From the NCBI GenBank assembly GCA_036847245.1, contig DAIUAL010000115.1, positions 1 through 10,609 on the forward strand: DNA of 10,609 nt, written 5' to 3'. Origin of the DNA: UBA4661 sp002405405 (GTDB lineage: Bacteria; Bacteroidota; Ignavibacteria; Kapaibacteriales; UBA4661). Shown in pieces: positions 1 to 7,742 of this stretch. The first letter of the stretch is position 1, and every line of letters starts with the position of its first letter. Position numbers and translations under genes: made by a program. The notes under the pieces were generated by a model. The model was not told where the DNA came from, did not search any database, and saw only the letters and a program-made list of their open reading frames with translations.

Positions 1-849
1 ATATTCAATTTGTATCGCAAACCAATCCCAACCTGATTGATGGCGAGCTTATTGTCTAGCGGTCCAGTCTCGATCGAACCATCTTAGTCCTTGTACATAG
101 TAGCGTTGCTGATTGATTGTTACAGTGCCATGTGTCCGTATACGCGGAAAAGAATAGTAGTGCGAGGCATTGCCACTATCGGCACTTTTCTGGCTGAAGC
201 CTTGTATCCCTTGTAAAACCAAAGGTTTGAGTGAATCAAGCGTTAGTGTAATGCTGTGCTTGCCATCGGGCGATCGCGCTGAGAGTGCTAAAGGGAAAAA
301 TGAGGTAGTATGATGCGATTGCAAACTCCATGCGCCGAGATGAAGATGAAAGGGATACAAGCTAATTCTAGCATAATTAGCAGATGCTCTTGAAAAATCC
401 TCAAAAGCATAAAATTGGGTGTTTGCAATATCACTGAGAGCAAAGTGTCCCATAAAAAACTCATCAACCGCCCATGTACTTCGATGTGTTGTGTGAAGCG
501 GTGTCATGAGCGTATTGCGTAAGCCGGAACGAAAAAATGTGAGTTGATAACCGAAGTCTCTACCCGTACTATCGGTAATATTTCCTGTCATGTACCACCA
601 TTCTGTTTTTACATCGGGATGTTTTCCATGATCGATGGGAAAAGAAAATGGACGAGGTTGTGTAATACGAACAAATGATGTATCAACGCGATTACTTAAT
701 GCATCATTCAGCGCAAAATCGGATTGTGTATTCTGCTCTGTTGATTCGCTTGTAAAAATGAAGATAACACTCATGATAATGCCTAGCATGAGGGTAACAG
801 TCAAAAAAACACCATAGCGTATGTAACGATATTTCTTAAGATTCACCAT
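1..849 (-). pseudogene. AttH/CrtC-like lipocalin-fold protein, interrupted by in-frame TAA and cut by window edge
   Basis: The protein starts with a hydrophobic anchor (about residues 12-33, no lipobox Cys), so it is probably exported or membrane-tethered. The AttH/CrtC-like family (COG5621) signature follows: FSFPIDHGKHPD then TEWWYMTGN (68-90), FGYQLTFFR (99-107), a WAVDEFFMGHFALSD block (126-140), YYSFPR (231-236) and the WFDRDW motif (257-262). At codon 267 a TAA (49-51) stops the frame, but the same frame continues with ARHQSGWDWFAIQI to position 1. The usual family motif here is DREW, eight or so residues, then GWDWF, and the spacing is exactly kept with the stop standing where the family often has Leu; TTA to TAA would suffice. 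Family members are around 350 residues, so the tail lies beyond the window. ATG at 849 has no Shine-Dalgarno. AttH genes typically accompany an ABC ATPase and FtsX permease, as here; their transported substrate is not established. Family assignment is confident; true inactivation versus sequence error is open. Confidence 0.82.
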
Positions 850-926
850 AGAGTTTTGTATGTTTTATCAAAGAGTGCTTTTACAAAGAAAACTCATTTG
901 TTTCATTGTTGTTGTATTGTGAGTGT

Positions 927-1313
927 ATGATACCGTCTTTTCTTCAATCCATATGGTCTATGCTTATGGGATCAGTGCTTGTGCAGACTTCTTGCTTGCT
1001 GATTCTCTCGAATATTTTTATGACGTATGCATGGTACGGTCATTTGAAAACACTCGCTGATAAGCCATTATACATTGCAATTCTTGTATCATGGGGAGTT
1101 GCCTTTTTTGAATACGTCATTATGGTGCCGGCTAACCGATTCGGATTTACAGCACTATCTTTGCCACAACTCAAGATTCTGCAAGAAATCATTACGCTTC
1201 TTGTTTTTATTCCTTTTTCATGGTATGTCATGAAACAGCCCTTGAAATTAGATTTTCTTTGGGCGGCATTATGTATGGTTGCTGCAGTCTATTTTGTCTT
1301 TCGTGGATCATAA
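927..1313 (+). CDS. DUF486 (COG3169) small DMT-family membrane protein
   Basis: This is a 128-residue protein with four predicted membrane helices (about residues 13-37, 48-67, 84-102 and 109-126). It matches the DUF486 pattern closely: LILSNIFMTYAWYGHLK (25-41), ILVSWGVAFFEY then VPANRFG (52-73), LPQLKILQEIITL (79-91) and a closing LWAALCMVAAVYFVFR. The family is placed in the drug/metabolite transporter superfamily, but substrate and physiology are unknown. ATG at 927 is chosen over an in-frame TTG at 906; ATGs at 960 or 966 would give a length closer to the usual 110-120 residues and cannot be excluded. A GTGAG stretch just upstream is at best a weak ribosome site. The gene runs against its neighbours, converging on the FtsX permease with two bases between the stop codons and diverging from the AttH-like gene, so it splits an otherwise one-directional ABC set. 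Confidence 0.88.
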   Translation: MIPSFLQSIWSMLMGSVLVQTSCLLILSNIFMTYAWYGHLKTLADKPLYIAILVSWGVAFFEYVIMVPANRFGFTALSLPQLKILQEIITLLVFIPFSWYVMKQPLKLDFLWAALCMVAAVYFVFRGS

Positions 1314-1315
1314 GA

Positions 1316-3958
1316 TTATTCTTCGTGCAGAGTCGTAGCGATAGCCGTAGAAGCTGCATGATAAGCAGGGTATAGACCTGCACCGACAGCCATGATAATT
1401 GTGATACACAGAGTGCCGAGTATTGATAAGATATCCACTTGTAATTCAAGTGACCAACCAAAAGATTGTACATTGATATATTCAGTTAAAATATGTGCCA
1501 TGGCATAGCCAAGAGGAAGCGAACATAGTCCTGCAATGATACCTGCACATGTTGTTTGCAGTAAAACATTTTTCCCTACTCCTCGTGCATCCATACCTAG
1601 TGCACGGATGACTGCATGCTCGTGTGAACGTTCTAACTGGATTGCCAAGAGTGTACTGAAAATACTCATACATGCTACAAAAAGCGTTAATAAGCGTAGC
1701 GCATCCGTAATCCGAAATGTACTGTCAAATACCTGCAATGAAGTTGTTCTGAGGGCTGTATTTGATCGAATGAGTAATTCTTGCCCATACTTTTGAGCCA
1801 AGGTACGGCTTGATTGGAGAAGTGTAGCGATGCTGTCTGGCGAGCACTTCAAAGAGACTCCTGAAATTGTGCTGTCCTGCCACCATACTTGATAATGACG
1901 TGAGTTAATGTAGATAACACCAACATCGCTGGCATAATCATAGATAATTCCTGCGATGCGAAAAACACGCATAGAATCAGCGGTGGGCAAGAGCAATGTG
2001 TCGCCTGTATGAAGTCCAGTTTTATGTGCTAATGGTTCAGAGAGAAAAACAGTGTGTGCATTGTGCCACTCCTTCCAAGGATTGGGAACAGCTTCTTTAA
2101 AACGATATCGTTGATAAGAGTCAGGTGATAAATGCAAGGATACCAGCTGAGCCATACGATCTTGATGAGTGTGGGGTAAAGTAATCGAACGACTGCGGAA
2201 CGTGTTATATGTGTGTACGCCTGTTTGCTGAATAAGTGCAGTCATAAGCTGATTTTTTACCATACCTGTTGCCGTTCGTGCAACCAATGAAGGAGGTGAA
2301 ATATAAATATCGGCATCCAATGTTTGTATGAGCCAATGATTAACTGTTTCGCGAAAAGAAAGAATCATAATTGTCACTGCAATTACCGTAGAGACAGCAA
2401 CAGTGAGAGCCGTAATCGCAATACTGAAGCGTTGTAAACTTAAGCGGATACCTCGCAATGCAATCATTACCCATAAACTGTGTTTCACAAGAGGAATACG
2501 AGTAACACTACTGACAATGAGAGTAATGATCAACGGTAGTAACAAAGCCGACCCGACAATAAGAAGTAGAATTGCAACAAACCCTGCTACGATATGGGTA
2601 ATAGATGCCAATAAAACCCATGCAGACAAGAAAATGCATAATCCTGCAACTGACATTATCAGTAGAGAACGGTGTGTACTCATATCAGTAGAATGCTGAA
2701 CGATAGTGCGTGGGGGCATGTGGGCACATTCCCAAGCAATCGGGAGTATTGCGCAACAACTTGTTGTAATACCAATGGTGCAACCCTTAGCAATGCTTCG
2801 CCATTGCAAGTGCGCCGTAACGCCAATACTTTTGTATAAATCGTTTATTGTTCCTGATACAATAGCCGTCATTGTTTCGGCAATGATACTTCCCAAAAGG
2901 CAACCCAATAATGAAGCAATTGTACTGATGATGAGTGTTTCACGCAAAAGAAGCCATGCAATACCACGACCATCAACGCCAAGAATACGCATTATGCCGA
3001 ATTCCTTACGGCGTTGTAATGCGGAGAACGACACTGTGTTATAAGTGATAAACATACTGACAATCAATGCCAACATACTGAGAGCATGTAAATTCATCTC
3101 AAAGGCAGAAGACATTGTGGAAAGAGAATTGTCTGAGGATTGCTCTGCTACAACCGAAAGATTTTTGGGAAGAATGCGCTTGAGAGAATCGAGCAAAACA
3201 GGATTGGTGCAAGCAAACTCAAGTCGATGTACAACAGGATATGGTGCAGAATCGCGGTGATAATAAATCTCTTGTGCACGGCTGATATCACACAATACCA
3301 AGTCTCGTGGTATGGTAGGTGAATTATCAAGAATGGCAAGCAGGGCATGATGTGTTGCTATGCCGTCGAGGAACACTGTCAGTGAGTCTTGGACTGTCTG
3401 TATGTCAAGGTCATCTGCTAACCCACGCGTGATAATCATGCCATCACCACGGAGAAAGCGTTCAAATAATTGTGGTGGTAGTAGTTGCACAAGCGAAAAA
3501 TTCGCTTCGGCAGAAGAATGATGTGTGTGTTCTGTACGCAAGTCTTTTGTACTGTAATCATGATCGTAGGAGTTGGTGCGTATACGTCCATACGTCAGAG
3601 CATCAATACCAAGCAAATGGCCTGTATGTTGCCGAGCAGATTGTGATGTGACGTATTTTTTACGAAGAGCAATATAACCATCGCACACAGGGGTAAGAGC
3701 TAGCGTTGGCAGTGTCATACGAATCTCATAAAAAACAGAATCATGGACACCAAGACTATTACTTATAATGCGGTGTGTAGCAGAACTACTCAGTGCATGA
3801 GCAGAAGAACGAAAAGATTCATTGGCATTTTTAGTTGCAGAGTCAATACTGACAACTAAGCTTACGCCAACCATGATGCTAACAATCGCAAACAGCGATT
3901 GCAAAGGATGTCGTGTCAGCGAACGTAGAGAAAAAATAAATCGAATGAGATATTGCAT
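1316..3958 (-). CDS. ABC transporter permease with two FtsX domains (880 aa)
   Basis: This is the inner-membrane permease of an ABC exporter-like complex. An N-terminal helix (about 21-38, after the typical LRSLTRHPLQS lead-in) is followed by a large extracytoplasmic domain (40-285). FtsX domain 1 has helices near 291-310, 335-362 and 390-408, with the coupling motif QRRKEFGIMRILGVDGRG (315-332). Central helices lie at about 431-452, 456-483 and 511-533. A second periplasmic domain (540-745) leads to FtsX domain 2, with helices near 752-773, 797-820 and 843-863, the motif ERSHEHAVIRALGMD (776-790) and the family ending GLYPAYHAAS (861-870). This long double-FtsX form is the kind usually found with AttH-like lipocalin proteins and a LolD/MacB-type ATPase, both present nearby. 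The ATPase gene ends 52 bases upstream. ATG 3958 gives the canonical family N-terminus but lacks its own Shine-Dalgarno; a strong one lies before a tiny in-frame ORF just upstream. Likely role: moving lipoprotein- or lipid-like cargo, inferred from family only. Confidence 0.93.
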   Translation of the reverse strand: MQYLIRFIFSLRSLTRHPLQSLFAIVSIMVGVSLVVSIDSATKNANESFRSSAHALSSSATHRIISNSLGVHDSVFYEIRMTLPTLALTPVCDGYIALRKKYVTSQSARQHTGHLLGIDALTYGRIRTNSYDHDYSTKDLRTEHTHHSSAEANFSLVQLLPPQLFERFLRGDGMIITRGLADDLDIQTVQDSLTVFLDGIATHHALLAILDNSPTIPRDLVLCDISRAQEIYYHRDSAPYPVVHRLEFACTNPVLLDSLKRILPKNLSVVAEQSSDNSLSTMSSAFEMNLHALSMLALIVSMFITYNTVSFSALQRRKEFGIMRILGVDGRGIAWLLLRETLIISTIASLLGCLLGSIIAETMTAIVSGTINDLYKSIGVTAHLQWRSIAKGCTIGITTSCCAILPIAWECAHMPPRTIVQHSTDMSTHRSLLIMSVAGLCIFLSAWVLLASITHIVAGFVAILLLIVGSALLLPLIITLIVSSVTRIPLVKHSLWVMIALRGIRLSLQRFSIAITALTVAVSTVIAVTIMILSFRETVNHWLIQTLDADIYISPPSLVARTATGMVKNQLMTALIQQTGVHTYNTFRSRSITLPHTHQDRMAQLVSLHLSPDSYQRYRFKEAVPNPWKEWHNAHTVFLSEPLAHKTGLHTGDTLLLPTADSMRVFRIAGIIYDYASDVGVIYINSRHYQVWWQDSTISGVSLKCSPDSIATLLQSSRTLAQKYGQELLIRSNTALRTTSLQVFDSTFRITDALRLLTLFVACMSIFSTLLAIQLERSHEHAVIRALGMDARGVGKNVLLQTTCAGIIAGLCSLPLGYAMAHILTEYINVQSFGWSLELQVDILSILGTLCITIIMAVGAGLYPAYHAASTAIATTLHEE

Positions 3959-3970
3959 ACAAGAGAGATG

Positions 3971-4000
3971 TTATACCGATAAAATGATGCTGATGAACAT
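3971..4000 (-). other. Possible 9-codon leader mini-ORF ahead of the FtsX permease
   Basis: On the minus strand an ATG at 4000 opens MFISIILSV followed by TAA at 3971-3973. It is in the same frame as the permease, whose ATG lies 12 bases beyond this stop. The ATG is preceded, four bases away, by AGGAGG within AAAGGAGGGG (about 4003-4012, overlapping the stop codon of the ATPase gene). This is the only strong Shine-Dalgarno directly before a start codon in the window. It could be a translated leader that couples translation of the permease to the ATPase, or the remnant of a longer permease N-terminus interrupted by TAA. The downstream ATG already gives a complete family-type N-terminus, so the leader reading is preferred, at low confidence. 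Confidence 0.35.
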
Positions 4001-4001
4001 T

Positions 4002-4012
4002 ACCCCTCCTTT
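4002..4012 (-). promoter_or_regulatory. Strong Shine-Dalgarno (AAAGGAGGGG) at the ATPase/permease junction
   Basis: The minus-strand sequence right after, and overlapping, the ATPase stop codon reads TAAAGGAGGGGTA. AAAGGAGG is perfectly complementary to the conserved 3' end of bacterial 16S rRNA. The next ATG (4000) is four bases past AGGAGG, somewhat close; the permease ATG at 3958 is far too distant for direct use. None of the other genes in the window has a comparable site before its start, which makes it stand out. Confidence 0.6.
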
Positions 4013-4682
4013 ATTGCAATGCGACCAATGTACCATGGCGCATTTCATAGATTCGATCAGCGCGCTCCGCTATTTCCATGCTGTGTGTAACAATAATTGC
4101 TGTTTGTTTGTCAGCACGGATACGATGCACTAAGAGATTGAAAATAATATTTGCTGTATCAGGGTCGAGATTGCCGGTTGGTTCATCCGCAAGGAGTAAG
4201 TCGGGCTTATGAATAAGAGCGCGTGCTATAGCAACACGCTGCTGTTCGCCACCGGAGAGTTGTGCTGGATAATATTCTGCTTTGTGTGCAATTTCAATTG
4301 ATTCAAGAACATGATATGCGTGGCGAATATCATGTTCGGAAAGACGACCTTGTAATTCTTGTTGGAATAAAACATTTTCTAAGGCTGTCAGTCCGGGCAG
4401 TAGATGAAAAAACTGAAAAATGAATCCAATATGTTTTCTCCGAAATGCCGTGCGCTCTTGTTCGGTAATGCTGTGAAGCGAAATGTCATTAATAAGAAGC
4501 GAACCGCTATCGGGTGTATCAATACCGGATAGAATATTGAGCAATGTTGATTTTCCGGAACCACTCTTACCGATAATAGCAGTCATTGTTCCGCGCGGAA
4601 TATCAGCTGTACAATCGTGCAAAATGCGTGTTGTGCCTGCTGTGGTTGAATATGATTTTGTAAGCGAACGAAGCGAAAGCAT
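4011..4682 (-). CDS. ABC transporter ATP-binding protein, LolD/MacB-type
   Basis: The 223-residue cytoplasmic ATPase energises the adjacent FtsX permease. In order it shows Walker A GKSGSGKST (38-46), the Q-loop in GFIFQFFHLLPGLTALENV (Q90; the FQFFHLLP form is typical of the LolD/MacB branch), signature LSGGEQQRVAIARAL (142-156), Walker B LLLADEP (162-168) followed by TGNLD, and the H-loop VTHS (H200). All catalytic elements are present. The start chosen is ATG 4682 (MLSLRSLTKSY), which gives the usual family N-terminus; a TTG at 4727 in the same frame would only add 15 uncharacteristic residues. No Shine-Dalgarno precedes ATG 4682. The gene is the first of the minus-strand transcription unit, with the permease 52 bases downstream, and it diverges from the aldehyde dehydrogenase gene across a 242-base intergenic stretch. 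Length and motifs fit the family fully. The substrate cannot be read from the sequence. Confidence 0.95.
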   Translation of the reverse strand: MLSLRSLTKSYSTTAGTTRILHDCTADIPRGTMTAIIGKSGSGKSTLLNILSGIDTPDSGSLLINDISLHSITEQERTAFRRKHIGFIFQFFHLLPGLTALENVLFQQELQGRLSEHDIRHAYHVLESIEIAHKAEYYPAQLSGGEQQRVAIARALIHKPDLLLADEPTGNLDPDTANIIFNLLVHRIRADKQTAIIVTHSMEIAERADRIYEMRHGTLVALQ

Positions 4683-4804
4683 AAACGAGACAGTAGAGTG
4701 TTGAATAATGTGCAAGAATACTACCAAGGAGTATCTCAGGAAAACGGACAGAGTAATTTTTACTGTTATTTCCGCTTATAGCGTAATTTTGCGTTCTCCT
4801 TTGT

Positions 4805-4840
4805 TATGATGTGTGCAAAATGCGACTTACTCTGCACACA
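4805..4840 (+). repeat. Perfect 8-bp inverted repeat TGTGTGCA-N15-TGCACACA, with TATGAT beside it
   Basis: In the 242-base intergenic region between the ABC ATPase and the aldehyde dehydrogenase, TGTGTGCA (4810-4817) is mirrored exactly by TGCACACA (4833-4840) across 15 bases. A TATGAT hexamer (4805-4810) abuts the left arm and resembles a -10 element, but I could not find a matching -35 at normal spacing. The dyad lies about 85-115 bases before the dehydrogenase ATG (4925), a position fitting an operator or an RNA hairpin in its leader. The same 8-mer also occurs elsewhere in the window, including inside coding sequence, so chance is possible. Confidence 0.35.
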
Positions 4841-4924
4841 AACATTATCTTGTGCTGAAGAGTTCACAGATTGGGGTGCTTTGCTTATAAATTTTTTCTC
4901 ATTTTTTTTACTGTGGGGTTGTCA

Positions 4925-6481
4925 ATGAGTTTACATCAGGATTATCGCAACGAACCAATTCTTAGTTATACTTCGACTGATGAGTTAGCGCGTCAGAAAT
5001 CTGCTTTAGATGATGTACGCAATCGTTTTGGTCGGGAGTATCCTTGTTTTATCAATGGTGAAAAAATTACTCATGGTTCGTCAGTGATTCGTTCAATTAA
5101 TCCGTCGAACATTGATGAAGTTATTGGTACTTTTCCATCACTCAGTCAAGAACATGTAGAGCAGGCAATGACTGCTGCATACACTGCTTTCGAAACATGG
5201 TCGCGTACACCGGCTGAGGAACGTGCAAGCTATTTTTTCAAGGCGGCACAAGTTATGCGCGATCGTCGTCATGAGATTAATGCATGGATGATTTCTGAAG
5301 TTGGAAAAAACTATGTTGAAGCTGATGCCGATACAGCAGAAGCAATCGACTTTTTAGAGTTTTATGGTCGAGAAGCTATTCGTTACAGCAAGCCACAGCC
5401 GGTACATCAAAATGAAGGTGAAATCAATCAGTATTTCTACATTCCTTTGGGAGTTGGTGTGGTAATCTCACCATGGAATTTTCCTTTTGCAATTCATGCC
5501 GGTATGTGTACAGCGGCGATTGTTGCGGGTAATTGCGTGATTGCTAAACCTGCAAGCGAATCGCCAATGATGGCATGGCTTTTTGCTGATATCATGCATA
5601 GTGTGGGTTTGCCGAAGGGGGTCTTAAATTTCATCACAGGTAATCCCAAAGAGATTGGGGACTACATGATTGATCATCCAAAAACACGATTCATCTCATT
5701 TACAGGTTCAATGGAAATTGGTTTGCGAATCAATGAGCGTGCGGCAAAAGCTCAGCCCGGTCAAAAATGGATTAAACGTGTTGTAGCCGAAATGGGAGGC
5801 AAGGATGCTATCATAGTTGATGCTTCGGCAAATGTGGATGAAGCGGTGCAGGGTGTTGTTGCAGCAGCATTTGGTTTCCAAGGACAAAAGTGTTCAGCTT
5901 GTTCGCGGGCAATTATCCATCAAGATATTTATGATGAATTTGTTGAAAAAATCGTCGTAGAAACCGCAAAAATTACGGTTGGTGATGCGAAAGATAATTA
6001 TCGTATGGGTCCTGTTTCGTCAGAAAAAGCACAAAACAAAATTCTTGAGTATATCGAAAATGGTAAGCAAGAAGGTCGTATGATTCATGTTGGAAAATAA
6101 GCAGAAGGTAATGGTTACTACATCGAGCCAACAATTATTGCTGATGTCGAACCAACAGCACGTTTGGCTCAAGAGGAAATTTTTGGTCCGGTACTTGCGA
6201 TTATCAAAGCACAAGATTTTGAGCACAGTCTCACGATTGCGAATGATTCACTTTTTGGATTGACCGGTGCAATCTACACCAATAATCGAGAGTATTTAGA
6301 GCGTGCACGCCAAGAATTTCATGTAGGCAATTTGTATCTTAATCGTAAGTGCACGGGTGCACTGGTTGGCGTGCATCCATTCGGTGGGTTCAATATGAGC
6401 GGCACAGATTCAAAAGCCGGCAGCTATGATTATCTTATGCTCTTTATGCAAGGTAAATCGGTTGCTGAGAAGAAAAAATAA
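4925..6481 (+). pseudogene. rocA: 1-pyrroline-5-carboxylate (glutamate-semialdehyde) dehydrogenase, RocA type, interrupted by in-frame TAA
   Basis: The enzyme would oxidise L-glutamate 5-semialdehyde to glutamate with NAD+, the last step of proline and arginine breakdown. Visible features are the ISPWNFPFAI cofactor and substrate region (181-190), AKPASESP (207-214), the FTGS nucleotide-binding turn (259-262), the general-base Glu289 in EMGGKD and the nucleophile Cys323 in GQKCSACSR. TAA at 6098-6100 replaces codon 392, after MIHVGK. The frame then continues without a gap as AEGNGYYIEPTIIADV, EEIFGPV, HPFGGFNMSGTDSKAG and on to a TAA at 6479-6481. The stop-free length would be 518 residues, right for RocA (about 515). 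ATG 4925 is preferred to an upstream TTG (4871) that adds 18 unusual residues. The 391-residue product would lack EEIFGPV, which helps hold NAD, and the oligomerisation tail, so activity is unlikely. Alternatives are a base-call error (one substitution from GAA, CAA or AAA) or readthrough. The gene diverges from the ABC ATPase. Confidence 0.87.
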
Positions 6482-6571
6482 TCTGAGGACTTGTTGGAAA
6501 AAACCTGACGATATACAGCACAGATATTTTGTAATTCTTCTATTATGCCTCGGTAACGCTTTAATAATCAT

Positions 6572-7707
6572 ATGAACCAGATTGACATTTCAGATTCACG
6601 AATTTTAGTCGTAGATGATAATGAGGTCAATATCACGGTCATTTCACAAATGCTCAAGCAAAAGTGGGCTATCGTGTCATGGTTGTTCTTTCCGGTGAAG
6701 CTGCATTGCGTCTCGCCGAAAAAAATGTTCCTGATCTCATTCTTCTGGATATTATGATGCCTCCGGGCATTGATGGCTTTGAAACCATCAAACGCTTGAA
6801 ATCAAATCCTGTGACAGAAAACATTCCTGTCATTTTTCTGAGTGCTTTAGATGACACTCAAACAAAAGTAAAAGGATTTGATTTGGGGGCAGTGGACTTT
6901 GTTACAAAACCATTCCAGGAGAAAGAGGTTCTGGCACGGGTAAGAGCACATCTTACTCTTGCAACCTTGGAGCATGAGCGTAATGAGCAAATATTGCGTC
7001 TTGAGGAGCTGAACAAGGAAAAAGACAAAATGATGCAAATTGTATCGCATGATTTGCGTTCACCATTGTCCGGGATTAAAGGAATGTCAGAACTTCTTCA
7101 GGGTGAAGAAGCTACAATGCCGGAATTAGTGCGTGAGTTTTCAAAACATATTTTTAATTCATCAACGACGCTCATCAACTTGGTAAATGATCTCTTAGAT
7201 GTTGCAAAAATTGAGTCCGGTACACTCTCGCTTGACTTGTCCCAATTCTCTTTGTCTGAGTTGCTGAAAGATTGTTACAATGCGCTCTTTGTTCTTGCAA
7301 AGCAGAAACAAATAGAGTTGGAATTTGTCGGATGGGATGCTGAACATGTGGTGATTGCTGATCGTCCGAAACTTTTTCAAGCATTCAATAATCTTGTTTC
7401 CAATGCAATAAAGTTCACACCAATCAATGGTAGAGTTGTTGTAACACTGCAAGCCAAAGATGACAAATGTGTGGTCGAAATTGCTGACAATGGTATTGGT
7501 ATTCCTAAAGAAATGATGGCGCAACTCTTCGAAAAATTCGGTAAGCACCAGCGATCCGGAACTTCAGGTGAGAAAGGTACTGGGCTTGGGATGTCAATTA
7601 TCAAAAAATTTATTGAAGGGCACAGTGGAACAATTTCAGTAGACAGCGAAGTTGATAAAGGAACAACTTTTGTCGTAGTTATTCCATCCGCTCCGCCGGC
7701 AGTATAG
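6572..7707 (+). pseudogene. Hybrid response regulator-histidine kinase (REC-HisKA-HATPase_c), frameshifted near 6660
   Basis: This is a soluble signalling protein with no membrane helices. The frame from ATG 6572 gives RILVVDDNEVNI with the acidic pair D15/D16, then loses homology after MLKQK. In a second frame (open from GTG 6664, 347 residues) homology resumes at once with GYRVMVVLSGEAAL, the phospho-acceptor Asp in LILLDIMMPPGIDGFE (D29 of that frame) and the conserved Lys in VTKPFQ (K82). A coiled-coil linker (about 100-125) follows, then the H-box VSHDLRSPLSG (H129), N-box FNNLVSNAIKF (241-251), G1 ADNGIGIP (274-281), F-box LFEKFGKH (288-295) and G2 GEKGTGLGMSIIKKF (302-316). The break is either one base missing in the short A or G run at 6660-6668 or two extra bases. 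Started from GTG 6664, the kinase core is complete but the receiver lacks its first strand and Mg-binding acids. A classical -1 slippery heptamer is not seen. It converges on sixA, 35 bases away. Confidence 0.87.
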
Positions 7708-7742
7708 ATGCCAGTGTATACAAAAAACCAAATGATAGCATG

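Noticed and set aside
2290..2297. AAGGAGGT on the plus strand, resembling a strong ribosome site
   Set aside because: It lies antisense within the permease coding region, with no ATG-started open frame behind it at proper spacing.
1536..3822. Several plus-strand open frames of 60-112 codons opposite the permease gene
   Set aside because: They have low-complexity or cysteine/methionine-rich content without family motifs, and they overlap a confidently identified gene, so they are antisense shadows.
4871..4924. Hydrophobic N-terminal extension of the aldehyde dehydrogenase, resembling a signal peptide
   Set aside because: It depends on a TTG start, is not a feature of this cytosolic family, and ATG 4925 gives the normal N-terminus and length.
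6482..6571. Terminator or promoter between rocA and the kinase
   Set aside because: I found no stem with a T-run and no pair of -35/-10 hexamers at acceptable spacing; TATTAT near 6541 lacks an upstream partner.
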